Shown here piece after piece: positions 18,869 through 30,340 of a stretch of 64,000 nt of DNA. Location: positions 3,988,001 through 4,052,000 of the forward strand of contig JAWQUS010000011.1 of the NCBI GenBank assembly GCA_036365455.1, in the 5' to 3' direction. The notes under the pieces were generated by a model. It was not told the origin of the DNA. It saw only the letters and a list, made by a program, of their open reading frames with translations, and did no database searches. The translations under genes and the position numbers were made by a program. Numbering within the stretch: position 1 is the stretch's first letter; the number at the start of each line of letters is the position of its first letter. Origin of the DNA: Macrosoma leucophasiata. Taxonomy: Eukaryota > Arthropoda > Insecta > Lepidoptera > Hedylidae.

Positions 18869-19686
18869 AAAAATGAGTAAGTAAGACAATAACACTGACT
18901 TTAACAGCTACTACGGACGTTGCACCAGTGTATTTTGAAAAGTTGCCATAGTCGCAAGTGAAGTAACAACATCTGACAGATAATTGACATTAACAATAAC
19001 TTAACCAGCGCCTCTCGTCCGGTTACAGACCGTCAACAGCAAAAGTTATGACGTCATTTAACAATTTTGAATTGCAATAAATTTTTGCATAATTAAAAGG
19101 TTCTTAAAATATGTATACGAGATGTTGCAAACCAGCATTAACCTTATGCCCCATTATTTAATAGTGTGTGTAGGTCCTGTAGGTGCTGTCGATATCACTA
19201 GGTAGACCAGTAGACGTCAATAAATTTAAATGATATCATAGGTAATTCTACAAATGCACTGCGCATCCTATAAAATAATAAATAATTAAATGAATACCAA
19301 CTATTTCTGTCGCTGTGGAAATCCCCACGGACGCAGTCCTGACGAAGACGGCGGATAATGAGAGCCTAATGATTTCCTAAGCAAATATCTATTACATATT
19401 AATCGTGGAGAAGAATTCTGGAAATCGTTGTTTTTATTTTAATAGCCAATCTCGAAACACTTTTTTTGGAATACTTCACCACGCAGGTGCAGGCGCAGGC
19501 AAATGGCTTTCAGCCTAAATATTTAGCGAAGCAACTGCTTTAGGGAGAAGACCTCTTTGGATGCGAAACTCGTAGGACATGTGAATAGGGTGTAGGTAAC
19601 TGTAGCTCAAGTCATCGGTTGCTAATAACCAGAATAACGACTCGGTGCGAGCAAGCCTGCACGTTGTTTTCATGCGAGCTCATATA
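18869..19686. other. Spacer, nothing firmly recognised
   Basis: Contains a scrap resembling an internal Helitron segment (aaatccccacggacgcagtc near 19318). No ORF or RNA supported. Confidence 0.35.
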
Positions 19687-19690
19687 TATA

Positions 19691-19729
19691 TCCCACACAC
19701 ATATATATATATATATATGTGTGGGATTC
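19691..19729. repeat. Palindrome around an (AT)n run
   Basis: atcccacacacatat at left and its complement atatgtgtgggat at right enclose an AT microsatellite. Confidence 0.8.
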
Positions 19730-21233
19730 CTAAAATCTAATTGTTGGTAGTATTTAAGAATATAGTTCATAAGCAGAGATATGGGTGTAAGGGAACGTAA
19801 GATGAACGAGTGTGAGTGAAAGTAAGAACGAAACGATGCATGAAAAGGAATAGTGTGATGTGATTGGTGGATGGGAGTGATTGGGAGATGAATGAGGACG
19901 TGTAATGGAGTAAGACGTAAGACGTAGTGTGTAGCGGAAATATAAAAGTTGTTAAGACGATTAAAAAGCAGTTTAAGACTATTTTTGGAATTTTATTGAA
20001 GACTCTCTCCACTAATACTAGGATAGGATACTATTCTGTGCAGTTCAGTAGTACTCCAGGGCATCTCCAGCAATGTCCTAAGCAGAGGTTCAGTCCCCAT
20101 ACGGAGCCATCTGCGTACTTCGCTTGCAGGATGAAGTAAACAAATAAGGCTATCTCGAGATTAGTCGTGTACTTGTCTAATTTTAAAGGGCACATGACAT
20201 GCTTTGAGGAAGTCTAGTTTTTATACTTTGGATGACTCAGTTACATCAGATCTTAATAGGAAACAATAGATTCACTTATAAATAAAAACTACACTTTCTC
20301 ATAGCGTGATGCAATGCTATTGACGGTTGATCATTTTATCATTTTCTGTGAGTTAATGGAAAAGGATCCAAACAAAAAAGGCATTAATAGAGGAAAACGG
20401 ATGATCACTATCCGAAATACACGAGGGAAATCCCGTTGCAATTCCGACTGAATATTAAAGTCACGGAAACCGGGAAGAAATTACACGTCACGAATCGAGA
20501 AATCAGTCTCTCACGAACTGGTACTTAGTCGCTGTTCAACATTTCTGTTTCGAACTTTTTTGCGCAATAGGGTGTACCTACATGTTTCAAAATATTTTAA
20601 TACAAACGATTGGAGGTGTGGGGTGGGTCGGTCATGACATGCATAACTTTGATTTTAATACTTTAATTTACTAATTTGAAATTAACCTGTCTAATGGGGT
20701 AGGAGTAATGAACCCTTCGATAACCTCCCCCCCCGCTCTTAGGAGCAACCACACACATGGACGTTTCAATTAAAATCCAAAATATGTCTATGGCGACCAT
20801 GTCAGGATACCATGATATTTATGATACAAGCATTCGCATAGTAGGAACTCCAAAGACACAGTACTGAGGCTTCATCCAGAAGCTTCAGCAAAAGGATAGA
20901 GCACCCAAATACGTTGAAAGAAAATAACTTGTAGGGATACTTCTCCCCAATGCAAATTTACCCGGCAACATATGGGCTTTCCGCGTCGGGATTTAATATG
21001 GCGATCCCGTTCACTTCGATTACAGACATTTTTCAGGAAAGGATATTTAATGTTGTTTTACCGCATACGATAAATATTTTATGAATCATGACTAGCTTTT
21101 CCAAGCTTGGGAATTTTCAAATTGCTTTTGATATTATGGCGACCTACATCCGTTTAACCATAACATGAAACAAACATGAGATGCAGCATCGAGAATATCG
21201 AGATATAACAATCTTTGAGAGACCTATACTAAT
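19730..21233. other. Unassigned single-copy sequence
   Basis: Short open frames (plus 19927-20139, minus 19767-20012) overlap on opposite strands with no motifs. I see no transposon ends. Confidence 0.4.
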
Positions 21234-21369
21234 GGCGAGATTCACAGACCGCACTACGACTTTACTTTGAGCAAAGTATGCTTAGAACTGGCAGAAATGT
21301 ATGGGTTTTGACAGTTCGAAGCGTACTTTGCTCGAAAGTAAAGTCGTAGTGCGGTCTGTGAATCTCGCC
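21234..21369. mobile_element. MITE D, copy 1
   Basis: Long near-perfect inverted ends beginning GGCGAGATTCACAGACCGCA extend about 35 bp into actacgactttacttt. 136 bp total. A shorter copy at 49293-49388 has the same ends. Flanks do not give a clean duplication. Confidence 0.75.
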
Positions 21370-22014
21370 CTATATGTAATTTAGTTTTTCAACTAACGCT
21401 CTCGAGGCGATCAACGCAAATAGTAATTTACGTCTTACAGTTTCTTCCAAAAACTGATGCTTTATCAATATAATCAGCTGTGGCAAGCTTGAGAAGTGAC
21501 GAAATCCTCAAATATTTTGGTGTTTAACTAGAAGTGCATATTCTAGAGCACTTAATAATACAGGTTACATTATGTCGTATTTAATTAACGTTAAAGGGTA
21601 TTTCGTTTGTAAATGTGTAAAACAACACTGGATTCATTATCCTTAAAGCGTCGGTCCCTAGGCATATCACAAATCCACGCAACAATGAAATGGCTGAGTA
21701 TTTTAAACATCATCATTAATTTATTAAAAAAAACTATCAAAGCGCGAGTGGGGAAATAACAAACATGGCATTCCGTGTGCAGTTAGCAGCACGGGCGCAG
21801 TCAGAATTGAGGAAACGGTAATCAGTGACATCCACGTGTTACCAGCTGAGCACCGCGTTTGTTTTTCCAATATGATTCAAGCTGACGTCGATGCAATGTT
21901 TGTTTTAATAACTATTATGAATGTCAATGATACTGCTAGTACACGTAATCAACGACTGACTCAGTGGAGATGGAGGTCTAGAAAAATAAAGGAGCAAGAC
22001 TTACGGCCAAATAC
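21370..22014. other. Unassigned sequence
   Basis: The segment near 21878-21917 (gacgtcgatgcaatgtttg, ttttaataact) resembles 24873-24908, just outside the mariner; origin unknown. No ORF supported. Confidence 0.3.
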
Positions 22015-22138
22015 TCAAACGTCACTTAAATCTAAGTGGGACTTAAAAGTCTTCTGTCTTTATAATACACGTTCAAACGATAGAGATAGCGCACATTTGA
22101 GGGCTGCTTAAAATTGAGTGACGTTCGAGTATTCGGCC
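22015..22138. mobile_element. MITE C, copy 2
   Basis: GGCCAAATACTCAAACGTCA at left and the inverse of GGCCGAATACTCGAACGTCA at right, 124 bp. Confidence 0.75.
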
Positions 22139-22660
22139 TTATAGCTCTTATTCCCTGGGAATGGTAAATAATATGACTTTTTTTATTAAGAACATTTTGG
22201 TTCGATTTTTAACAGTGTCTGGGACACAATTAACATGTGATAAATCCACGCTAAACATGTAATTTTACATAATATTGCAAAGTAGGTACTACGATGAAGT
22301 CGGTGGTTTAGAGTAGTTTAGACGAAGGAAGTATCTTTAATTAAGAACTTCTTTTATATTTTTTTAATCATCCACAGATACATAATCAAGTAAACTTATA
22401 AACTAAAATCTCGCCAAACTGATGAAGCAGTTTATTGGCAAGGTACAAACTCAGTTCTATAATATGTGAACCTACCATAGCTGTTAATAAGTAATTGACA
22501 ACAACGTAATTGGACATACCTATGCAGACAGCACGTCTCGATTCGGCCGTATATACAATACTTACTATCAACATCAACAACATCTTTCTATTCGCGGATT
22601 TTTTCAGTTGCGGCACAGGGGCACCACAGCTTAAGACTTAAGGAATGACAAATCTACATT
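22139..22660. other. Unassigned sequence
   Basis: A 76-codon minus frame (22386-22616) has no motif or splice context I trust. Confidence 0.35.
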
Positions 22661-22745
22661 GAGACATTAGTAAAGATAGATTAGGCACTGCGATTGTGCC
22701 TACGCCCTGGAGTTCTTACACTAAAACTCTACCATTAGTAAACAA
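22661..22745 (-). mobile_element. SINE A relic, 5' part
   Basis: Minus-strand tttactaatggtagagtttt and cagggcgtaggcacaatcg match the SINE A head with many substitutions. Confidence 0.5.
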
Positions 22746-22803
22746 GTCAAAATTTGTGAATACCAATTAGATCAATCGGAGTACTCACATCTGTTTTCTA
22801 ATA

Positions 22804-24863
22804 CGAGGGTGGATCCAAAAGTTCGAAGCCCGACCAAGAAAATGAAAGAAAAGTGGGTCTAAATGACAATGCCAGATTGTGACCCAGCATTTACACGAAA
22901 TGTAAATTAAAGAAAAACTTTGTTTTGAAAATAGAATTCTTAGTTAATTGATCTTTTTTCTGTATAACTTGAGGTTAATAATTACGATTAAAAAGTCTTG
23001 GTTATGGTTGTTCCTAATTAGAAACGCAATCAATTGCGTTACTCTAAATAACAATACAATACTTTAAAACGTTCTAACTCAAGTTTTAACCAGCCAAAGT
23101 TAGTTTTAATCCAAATATATTATTTTCGAACATTTAATTAATATAAACATTATTTTAAAATTATTACAAACGCTGCTTTTACTATCGCAACGTTGACAAT
23201 GAAGGTATCGGTCAACATTACTGTCACAGATTTTTGATCTACCCGAAAAACGATTGTACTTATATAATAGCAACAACAAACCTAGGTACTTATGTCAAAG
23301 AACGTTTCTTTAAATATTAAATAATTTTATTTTTACATAGCATACAGGTTTGAAGAAATCAGAATGATTTAATACTTGACCAGGCTGTATGGACCATGTC
23401 CTTATTGTGTGTACTGTACCAAATGTATATTACTACGGCCGTGCCATGCATGACATTTTTTAAGTTTACACATAAACTACAAGTTTAAAAGTCATTAAAT
23501 GTGTGTGTAAATAATCAGTGATAAAATCCCAGCAAAAAGAGGTATTCGCCATGCTGGTAAATAACTGTTTGCAGGTGGGTCAAAGTTCTATGTAATTTCT
23601 GGCATTGTCATTTATTTTTATTTTTCGACATAGTCTCCATCTAGCTCAACACACTTCTTCCACCTGACTGCAACTTGTATATCCCCTCGAAAAAAAAAGA
23701 TTTTCCGGAATCTTTTTTTTTTCGTCGGCGGTCGGCGAAAAACACGTTTACTGCGACTATCACCTCATCTTTGATCGAAAATTTCGAACCACCCAAATGT
23801 TTTTTTAAATTTGGAAATAAATGATAATCTGATGGGGCTTGATCCGGCGAATAAAGTGGGTGGGGCAGCAATTCGTAGCCACAATCATGGATTACAGACA
23901 TTGTTTCAACCGAAGTGTGAACACGTGCATTGTCTTGATGGAACAAAACTTTCTTACGCAACATTCCCGGCCTTTTTCTTTTATTTCTTCTCGTAGTCTT
24001 CGTAAAACGTTACAATAATAACTAGAATAAATAGTTTGACCTTTCGGTAAATAATCTACAAAAATAATGCCCTTCGCATCCCAAAAAACAGAAGCCATGA
24101 CTGTTAGTCGACAAAACGACCTTAGCCTTTTTCGGTGTAGGTGAGTCAGATCTTTTCCACTGTTTGGATTGTTGCTTTGATTCAGGAATATGGTAGTGAA
24201 CCCAGCTTTCATCCATGGTAACAAATCTAGACAAAAAGTCTACGGGATCAGTCTCAAAAAGTTCCAAACAGTCTCGCGAAATTGTGAATTGAACTCGTTT
24301 TTGTTCAGCTGAAAGCAATCTCAGGACCCAGCGAGCAGAAACCTTATGGAATCCCAATTCTTTCGTTATTATGTGTTGCAACCGGCCATAACTAATGTCT
24401 GTTGTCTCAGCTATCTTACCAATGGTCAAACGTCGATCACCCAGTACGAGATCACAAATTTTATCGATGTTTTCTATCGTGGTAGAGGTTGTAGGCCGTC
24501 CACTCCTAGGATCATCTTCAATGCTCTCACAACCGCGCTTAAACTCAGCTACCCACTTCTTGACACTGGAATACGATGGAGCAGACTCCCCCAAAGTGCC
24601 CACCATATCTTGATGGATGTCTTTTGGTGACAGGCCTTTTTTAATTGAGGTGATAATGACTGCACCATGTTCAATTTTCTCCATTATTGAAAATCGCGTC
24701 AGAATGCTTCAAACAAATAATCACAGAAAATTTATATTGTGCAGTATCGGAATGAAACTGCGCACAATAAATCAATATGAGACATACTAACAAATGACGG
24801 TAAATTTAAAAAGATGTCATATCTCCTTGTAGTTTGGGCCACGAACTTTTGGATCCACCCTCG
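22804..24863 (-). mobile_element. Mariner element 1, perfect 22-bp ends, internally rearranged
   Basis: Inverted ends 22804-22825 (CGAGGGTGGATCCAAAAG...) and 24842-24863 are identical and flanked by TA (22802-22803, 24864-24865), as for Tc1/mariner. Total 2060 bp is about 0.7 kb longer than a typical mariner. The excess lies between about 22876 and 23598. A 16-bp inverted repeat at its edges (22860-22875 against 23599-23614) shows that subterminal mariner sequence was duplicated in inverse orientation when the extra DNA was acquired. The extra DNA is AT-rich and not recognised. Confidence 0.85.
23641..24684 (-). pseudogene. Mariner transposase, frameshifted
   Basis: Starts MEKIEHGAVI at 24684. 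The N-terminal part has the helix-turn-helix region (SYSSVKKWVAEFKRG, then DDPRSGRP) and the first catalytic Asp in VTMDESWVHYH. One frame change near 24105 leads to VFWDAKGIIFVDYLP. A second near 23960 leads to HQDNARVHT and YSPDQAPSDYHLFP, giving the D-34-D spacing of mariner transposases. The C-terminus is followed by decayed sequence rich in A runs (near 23690-23720). It catalyses cut-and-paste when intact; this copy cannot. Confidence 0.85.
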
Positions 24864-24865
24864 TA

Positions 24866-25149
24866 GGATTGAAACCGACGTCAATATAACAATGTTTGTT
24901 TTAATAACTACATAGATTCGATGGAATTAGCGGATATATCCTTATTTCCTCGAATCGTAGTGATGTTAAAAGGTTATTGATCGACTTTAATGTCACCAAA
25001 TTTGCAAATAAGTAGGTATACAATTTACATTGACGGTGGATAAGTGAATATGTCAGCATAAAGACATCCATTGATACAGTCATGTATCCCATAAGGAACT
25101 TAGCGTGTTTGTTAACATGTAATCCTCCAGAGGCCTAAAATAATCATAA
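24866..25149. other. Spacer, nothing recognised
   Basis: AT-rich flank of the mariner. Confidence 0.35.
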
Positions 25150-25420
25150 CAGAGTTTCATATTCATGAAAGAAAGAAAGTATTTATTTTCCTGGCACCAC
25201 ACAACACATAGGAGTACAAATAAAGAAAAAAAAACAAGAGAAAAAAAATAAAGATAAACTGATGTGAGGTCTACAAAAATGGCAACCATCTCAGCTATTC
25301 GTTGCAGCAAGTCAGCAAATGCTGCAACGCTGATAAAACTTTGTGATGGGAGCCATTTGAAAGAAATGTGAACAATCGTGTTTTTTCGGACTTTGTAGAT
25401 ATTATTAATGTGGAAAAAAT
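25150..25420 (-). mobile_element. Probable LINE 3' end, minus strand
   Basis: Minus-strand sequence with a short open frame (FKWLPSQSFISVAAF...) passes into tgtgttgtgtggtgccagg, aaaataaatactttc and a (TTTC)n tail. The layout suits a 5'-truncated LINE; the family is not determined. Confidence 0.4.
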
Positions 25421-25971
25421 AAATCTGATAATTCATAATACCTACATATAATAAATATCAACATAATAATATCAGAATGTAATTTAGTTAAGTACCTATG
25501 ATAAAAGTGATTATAAAACAATGTCAAAACCTCGTATACTCGATACTCGTATTTAACGTGACCTTTTGCATTGGACTTCCCAGGCGAACAGACGTTGATT
25601 TTAATAAAATACTCACAAAGCAAAGTTTTACAAAAGGTAAATATTATGTTATTGAAGTACTGATCGACCCAGATACATAAATACACAAGTTATTGAGAAA
25701 TATTAAGGATGTGGCGGATATGAGACGATGAGGAAAAAGGGGAGACTAAAATACAAGGGGTATGTGAAACAACTGAAACAAATGACCGTCCGTACGCCAT
25801 ACGACAAACGCACCGTTTCGGCACTGCAACGATCTGAAACAAAACGGCTAAATTGAAAGAGCCGAGGACATTGTTTTCGGAGCTAATTTCTATAGATAGA
25901 AGGTATTTTTTAAAGGTTACAGGCGACTGTATAATATTAAATAATTCATATCAAATGCGTCAAACACGCTT
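25421..25971. other. AT-rich spacer, nothing recognised
   Basis: Overlapping 60-93 codon frames on both strands lack motifs. Confidence 0.35.
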
Positions 25972-25979
25972 CTTGAGAA

Positions 25980-26270
25980 CATAGAACAACACGGGAGGCG
26001 AGTAGCCTTAAGCAGGCTTTCCCCTCTATCAAAGTACAAGTACAAAAGTACGCGTGTCGCCCAGATGTTTAAAAGTGGGCATGAAATTGTTTATATATTT
26101 TGTTAAAGTCAAGGTGTCAGTTTCGTAGTAATAGACAATTTTTGTAGTGTGTGTGTATCACACGTAGTTTCCCCTGCAAAAAATGACAAGACTATTTTGC
26201 ATCGGTAATAAACGCTATGGTTACTCCCCTCCGGTCCGCCGCGGCAGCCGGTGGTCCGTGTTGCTCTATG
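25980..26270. mobile_element. hAT-like MITE with 8-bp target duplication
   Basis: Ends CATAGAACAACACGG and inverse of CATAGAGCAACACGG; duplication CTTGAGAA at 25972-25979 and 26271-26278. The 8-bp duplication and CATAG start are hAT features. It shares its interior with 239-390. Immediately right, a minus-strand frame (26278-26416; LGLVPTCDPFVIRLL) looks coding-like and would be cut by the insertion. Confidence 0.8.
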
Positions 26271-26278
26271 CTTGAGAA

Positions 26279-26989
26279 CATCACATACACGTCCATAAAC
26301 GTGATGAGCAAGCGAATGACAAATGGATCACAAGTTGGAACGAGTCCAAGCCGTATCATTACAAGATGCCTCTTGGCTTTCCCATCGCAGGCAAGTCTAG
26401 CCAATTCGAATATCAAAATATGTTATCGCGAGCATGCACTTTATCGATAATGAACTGACGATGTTTTTTTCGTGATTCTTAAGTTCAAAGGTTTAACTTG
26501 ATTTACAATAATATGTTGCTTCTATCATGCAATGACGAGGAACATTTAGATTGACTTATCGTTTGCCTCAACTAAAAATATATACGAAAAACAATCCATA
26601 TCGAGTACGTTCAAAATGATGCATCAGTTTACGTAAAACAGGAAAAAATCGACTAAATTGATGAGTAATGTATTGAATCAAAATTTTATAGCTCAAAGTT
26701 ATTATAGAGTGTCTTGAATAATATAAATTCTAATGTTTGCATAAGCTCGGTTACGGCCCATAATATCACGACAAATCTTCACACCTGAAGGGGTATCTGT
26801 ACCTCGAAACTACACAACGGTTTTCACAGATGGATTACATATAATTAGGAGCGTTATCAAAACTTGTCGTTTCGTCAAAATCGGTTAAGAGAAAAAGAAG
26901 TTATGGTCAATTGAAAATTTACTTCAAGTACTGCTTCAAAAGTTTTAAACAGAGTTGAATGCGGTTTACATAAACGTATTTAATTTAGA
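26279..26989. other. Unassigned sequence with a coding-like minus frame
   Basis: 26279-26416 minus is open but has no recognised domain; the remainder is AT-rich with no features. Confidence 0.3.
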
Positions 26990-27075
26990 CTAGCTGTGCC
27001 TGCGACTTCGTCCGCGTAGAATTTAATAAAATTATTGTTCTGTATCTACGCGGACGAGTCGTGGGCACAGCTTGT
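26990..27075. mobile_element. Helitron end forming a hairpin
   Basis: CTAGctgtgcctgcgacttc (26990) is followed by its near-perfect inverse (27045-27072, ...gtcgtgggcacagct) after about 24 nt. The arms are about 28 bp. The same arrangement occurs at 8838-8917, so it belongs to the family's 3' end. Confidence 0.65.
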
Positions 27076-27149
27076 TACTTAATAAACAGCAATAAACTTA
27101 AGATGCTACATAATATATAATCTTATGCTTATATTTAAAGGCTATTATT

Positions 27150-27345
27150 TCCTCATTTTAAAAACGGCACAGTAAATTCCTGCGCATCGTCCGATACTTG
27201 ACCGCACCGCAGGCAATTTGAACTCCCGGGCATTCCCGTACCTACGTAAAATTTCGAGATAGCTTCACATCTGCGTAAAATATGATTATATCTACCGAAA
27301 GTTGAACGCACTTGGCTTAGAGCCAAATATCTTGTTTGCTGATAC
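27150..27345 (-). pseudogene. Possible LINE C-terminal fragment (weak)
   Basis: The open minus frame contains STFGRYNHILRRCE and NCLRCGQVSDDAQEF, reminiscent of the cysteine-containing C-terminus of Jockey/R1-type LINE proteins. No other element parts adjoin it. Confidence 0.25.
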
Positions 27346-28540
27346 AATGCTATGTGGTTTTAGCAATCGGAAACTCGTAGGTTTACTATAACTGCGTCCG
27401 TATCGGATACTATCGTCAAGCCTATAAATCATTTCCATCAACATGGATTCCAGTTTTTTAAGCTATGAAAGTGAAACAAGTGTATTTGATACATGATGTA
27501 TTGTATATATTGATACCTATCAACAAAAAAGTAGAGGTCTATACAGCGTTGGACTGGTCATATAACCAGTCAAACTATATAGTTGTGGTGGCGTTTGGCA
27601 ACCGGGCCCCAGCCTCTTCTGCCTCAGGACTCGGGAATCCTTCCAACAGGTCTAGATTGCGGGGATTACTTGCCTTTTTTTAGTAATAAATTGACACCTT
27701 CGTGTAAAAAAATTAGATGAAAGTGGTACTTTCATACAGTCTGTGAATTAAGAGGATCTCGCCATAACTTACACAGATCAACATTACCATCCACCAACTA
27801 GCATAGAACTATACCATTTAAGAGCAGGTTGATCAACTTTTTTCTACCAATCTATGATAATTGAATCAGACCAAAAAATGTTATAATGTAAGCAACGCTT
27901 TATTAAATTAGCGATGTGAGAAAAGATCATTCTCCCAAGACGCAAGCTTCCAAATTTGGGAATGCGCCTTGTACGTTGTTAACCTACTTAACTCACTGCC
28001 CCCTTAAGTTACTTAAGCGAAAAAAGACTGCATTCTTTGGTGTTCGAGGACGGAGTTTGAGAAGCAATCTTTCTCGCTTTCCGAACGTTAATTTTGAATT
28101 AACAGAAAGGAGATAAAGCTACCTTTGTGTGCTGCACGGAAATTACGGTACAAATCAGCTCTAAATGAGATTTTGTGAATATAACCTGCCCAATGTGTTG
28201 CGATTCAATCAATATGCTGCTCTAGCACTACAATTAACTCTTGACCAGTTATATTTATTTTTAGTCAGATTAATTTTCATATCGTACCTACATCTACTTT
28301 TGCCAAAAATATTTCCAATTCCACAATTTTCGAAAGTTTCGTCGAGATTTTCAATTTCAAAACTGTGTCACAAACCACAGAAAATGTTTGCGAGCTTCAT
28401 ATATTTCAGTTTTTGCGTCGATAGTCAATAAGGCTGACCTGCACGCTGACAAATGTATCTTTTTACATGAGATTCTCATATTGCAAAACCGCATTTACAT
28501 TGCGACCATACTGTATGAAGACCATTGCGGATTATTTCTA
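27346..28540. other. Unassigned AT-rich sequence
   Basis: Small open frames (27465-27683, 27916-28116, 28165-28431) lack motifs. No repeat ends seen. Confidence 0.35.
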
Positions 28541-28544
28541 CTAA

Positions 28545-28640
28545 TATTATAAAGATAAAAAAAGTTTGTTCGTTTGTCAGACCAATTTTCACAATTTCAC
28601 CTATCAAGAGTTAGTAAATAAATAAAGGTTACAAATTTTA
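28545..28640 (+). mobile_element. Helitron 5' fragment
   Basis: tctactaatattataaagat and agtttgttcgtttgtcag match the 5' end of short Helitrons; no CTAG end found. Confidence 0.4.
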
Positions 28641-28878
28641 TAAATTTGTTTACGATTTTTTTTTAAATCAGATTGTATTATGTAGTGTAAATGGTGGAGC
28701 TATACCTTCGGCATTTACCTACAACATACCTACCATGAGCAATAAAGGCGACAGTCACCTACATATTAAGAAATAGTGAGCTGAAACGTTCAGATAGTAT
28801 ATAGAGAAATCTTTGGCTCCTTAACACTGAGAGATTTAGGTACCAGTTAAAGTTAAAAAGAATTAGACCAGTAGATGA

Positions 28879-28970
28879 ATCGCAATTAAATCGGTTCGCC
28901 GTCTTGTTTTAACATAAGCCGCGAGCTTGAATAGTTCAAACAAGACAGCGAACCGAGTCCGATTGCGATT
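28879..28970. mobile_element. Foldback MITE E, copy 1
   Basis: aatcgcaattaaatcggttc...gtcttgttt at left pairs with aaacaagacagcgaaccg...gattgcgatt at right. The copy at 42978-43073 has the same plan and a gcgcgcggc-type centre. Confidence 0.6.
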
Positions 28971-29188
28971 AATAAAATTATTTTACGAAAAATAGGCTAC
29001 TACAGTACAAGGTGCAGGAAAATAGTCGGCATTTACTTGACTTAAGATCCTAGGTCACTTCAGTGGGGCAGAGGACGTCCAAAATGGATCTCGATCGTTA
29101 TTGAAGACCGAAACTTCACTTACTCCTTAGAGCCTAAAGTCTCAAATAAGCAAGATCAAATACCTCACCCACATATTAACTGTACTGC
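28971..29188. other. Spacer, nothing firmly recognised
   Basis: Contains a LINE-like scrap (gcagaggacgtccaaaatgg near 29065). Confidence 0.3.
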
Positions 29189-29197
29189 AACTCGAAT

Positions 29198-29361
29198 GCA
29201 GACTCGAAAACGCAGCGTAGGACGTCCACCTGCAAGATGGACCGACGACCTAGTCAAGGCAGCAGGTACCCGCTGGATGCACGTCGCTTCCGATCGGTCG
29301 GCATGGAGGTCATTGGGGGAGGCCTATGTTCAGCAGTGGACGTCCTATGGCTGATATGATG
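29198..29361 (+). mobile_element. 164-bp RTE-type LINE stub with 9-bp duplication
   Basis: The reading frame RTRKRSVGRPPARWTDDL then EAYVQQWTSYG is the RTE-type C-terminus, ending in gctgatatgatg. The duplication aactcgaat lies at 29189-29197 and 29362-29370. A related copy is at 46444-46701. Confidence 0.85.
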
Positions 29362-29370
29362 AACTCGAAT

Positions 29371-29608
29371 TATTCTCGAAATTACATCTAACGAAATCTA
29401 CCCGACCTTTCCAAAATCTAACAGAAGCCAGCTCTTTAAAAAAACATAGATAAATTCGGTAATACCAGACCGGGTCATTATCTGCCTTAATGTAGGACAT
29501 CATATACACCGGTTCTACAATATGTACTCCGATATATATCATATTCATCTACAATATCATGCAGGCAACGCTGTTTTTATTAGACTTCTAGTCTATAACA
29601 AGTCATCG
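29371..29608. other. Spacer
   Basis: No feature supported. Confidence 0.3.
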
Positions 29609-29655
29609 CGACACAGGTTTATACCTAGTGTGGGGCTGTGAGTGTAAGCGTATTT
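29609..29655 (+). mobile_element. SINE B, 3' stub
   Basis: acacaggtttatacctagtg through tgtgagtgtaagcgtattta is the last part of SINE B (compare 45465-45503). Confidence 0.7.
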
Positions 29656-29689
29656 ATACTACCTATATTGTTTTATTTAATGATGGTGC

Positions 29690-29760
29690 AACAATGTATA
29701 CAATTATTTATGGTGACACAAGTATGCAGTTCACATTGATGGTAAGTCAATACTGCATCC
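29690..29760 (-). mobile_element. SINE A relic, 3' part
   Basis: tggtgacacaagtatgcag and cacattgatggtaagtcaa match the inverse of the SINE A 3' end. Confidence 0.45.
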
Positions 29761-29761
29761 C

Positions 29762-30340
29762 ATACGATCATATACTCAAACGTCGATTAAATCTAAGTGC
29801 GACATAAAAGTCTGTTGTCTCTATAAAACACGTGCAAACGACTCAGTTGTTTAATTAAGCCTATTCAAATGTATAAAGAAGCGCGCATGGCCTAGCGGCT
29901 GTTGTAGATCGTAAGCGATCTGCTCGGTTAAGCACTATGGGCGCGGTCGGGTAGTGTGATGGGTGACCGCTAGTGGTAAATTAAATGTGCGTTTCCGTGC
30001 TTCGAAGGGCACGTTAAGCCGTCGGTCCCGGTTGCTATCGATGGATAGCAGTCGTTAAACCTTGTCAGAGGCCTTATGGGGCGGTTTGAAAACATCCGAC
30101 AGCGGGTTGGCCACTAACCCACCCACCTCCACCAACCCGCATCGGAGCAGCGTGGTGGAGTAAGCTCCAGGCCTCCCCCCCAAAAAGGGGAGAGACTCGT
30201 GCCCAGCAGTGGGACGTATAATGGGTTGCCATCGGGGTTCAAATTGGACCCCGTGCTGACGAGAGCCATTGTTATTATTATTATAAATGTATAAATGGGC
30301 TGGGATGGATTGTTTAAAATTGAGTGACATTTATTCGGCC
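29762..30340. mobile_element. MITE C, copy 3, split by a 5S-headed SINE
   Basis: The left part (29762-29877) has atactcaaacgtcgattaaa and the right part (30296-30340) has aattgagtgacatttattcggcc. The SINE sits between with an 11-bp duplication of MITE sequence. Confidence 0.75.
29878..30284 (+). mobile_element. Complete SINE with 5S-rRNA-derived head
   Basis: The duplication aaatgtataaa at 29867-29877 and 30285-30295 fixes the ends (407 bp). The head contains ttaagcactatgggcgcggt and gatgggtgaccgc. These match the order and spacing of 5S rRNA's internal promoter (A box, intermediate element, C box; consensus GGGCGCGGTC and GATGGGTGACCGC). The body carries the inverse of the common lepidopteran LINE 3' motif (cccagcagtgggacgtataa) and the tail is (ATT)n. 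This is the structure of a 5S-type SINE with a LINE-derived tail. The pre-5S segment (gcatggcctagcggctg) is unlike 5S and unexplained. A truncated copy is at 10915-11190. Confidence 0.8.
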
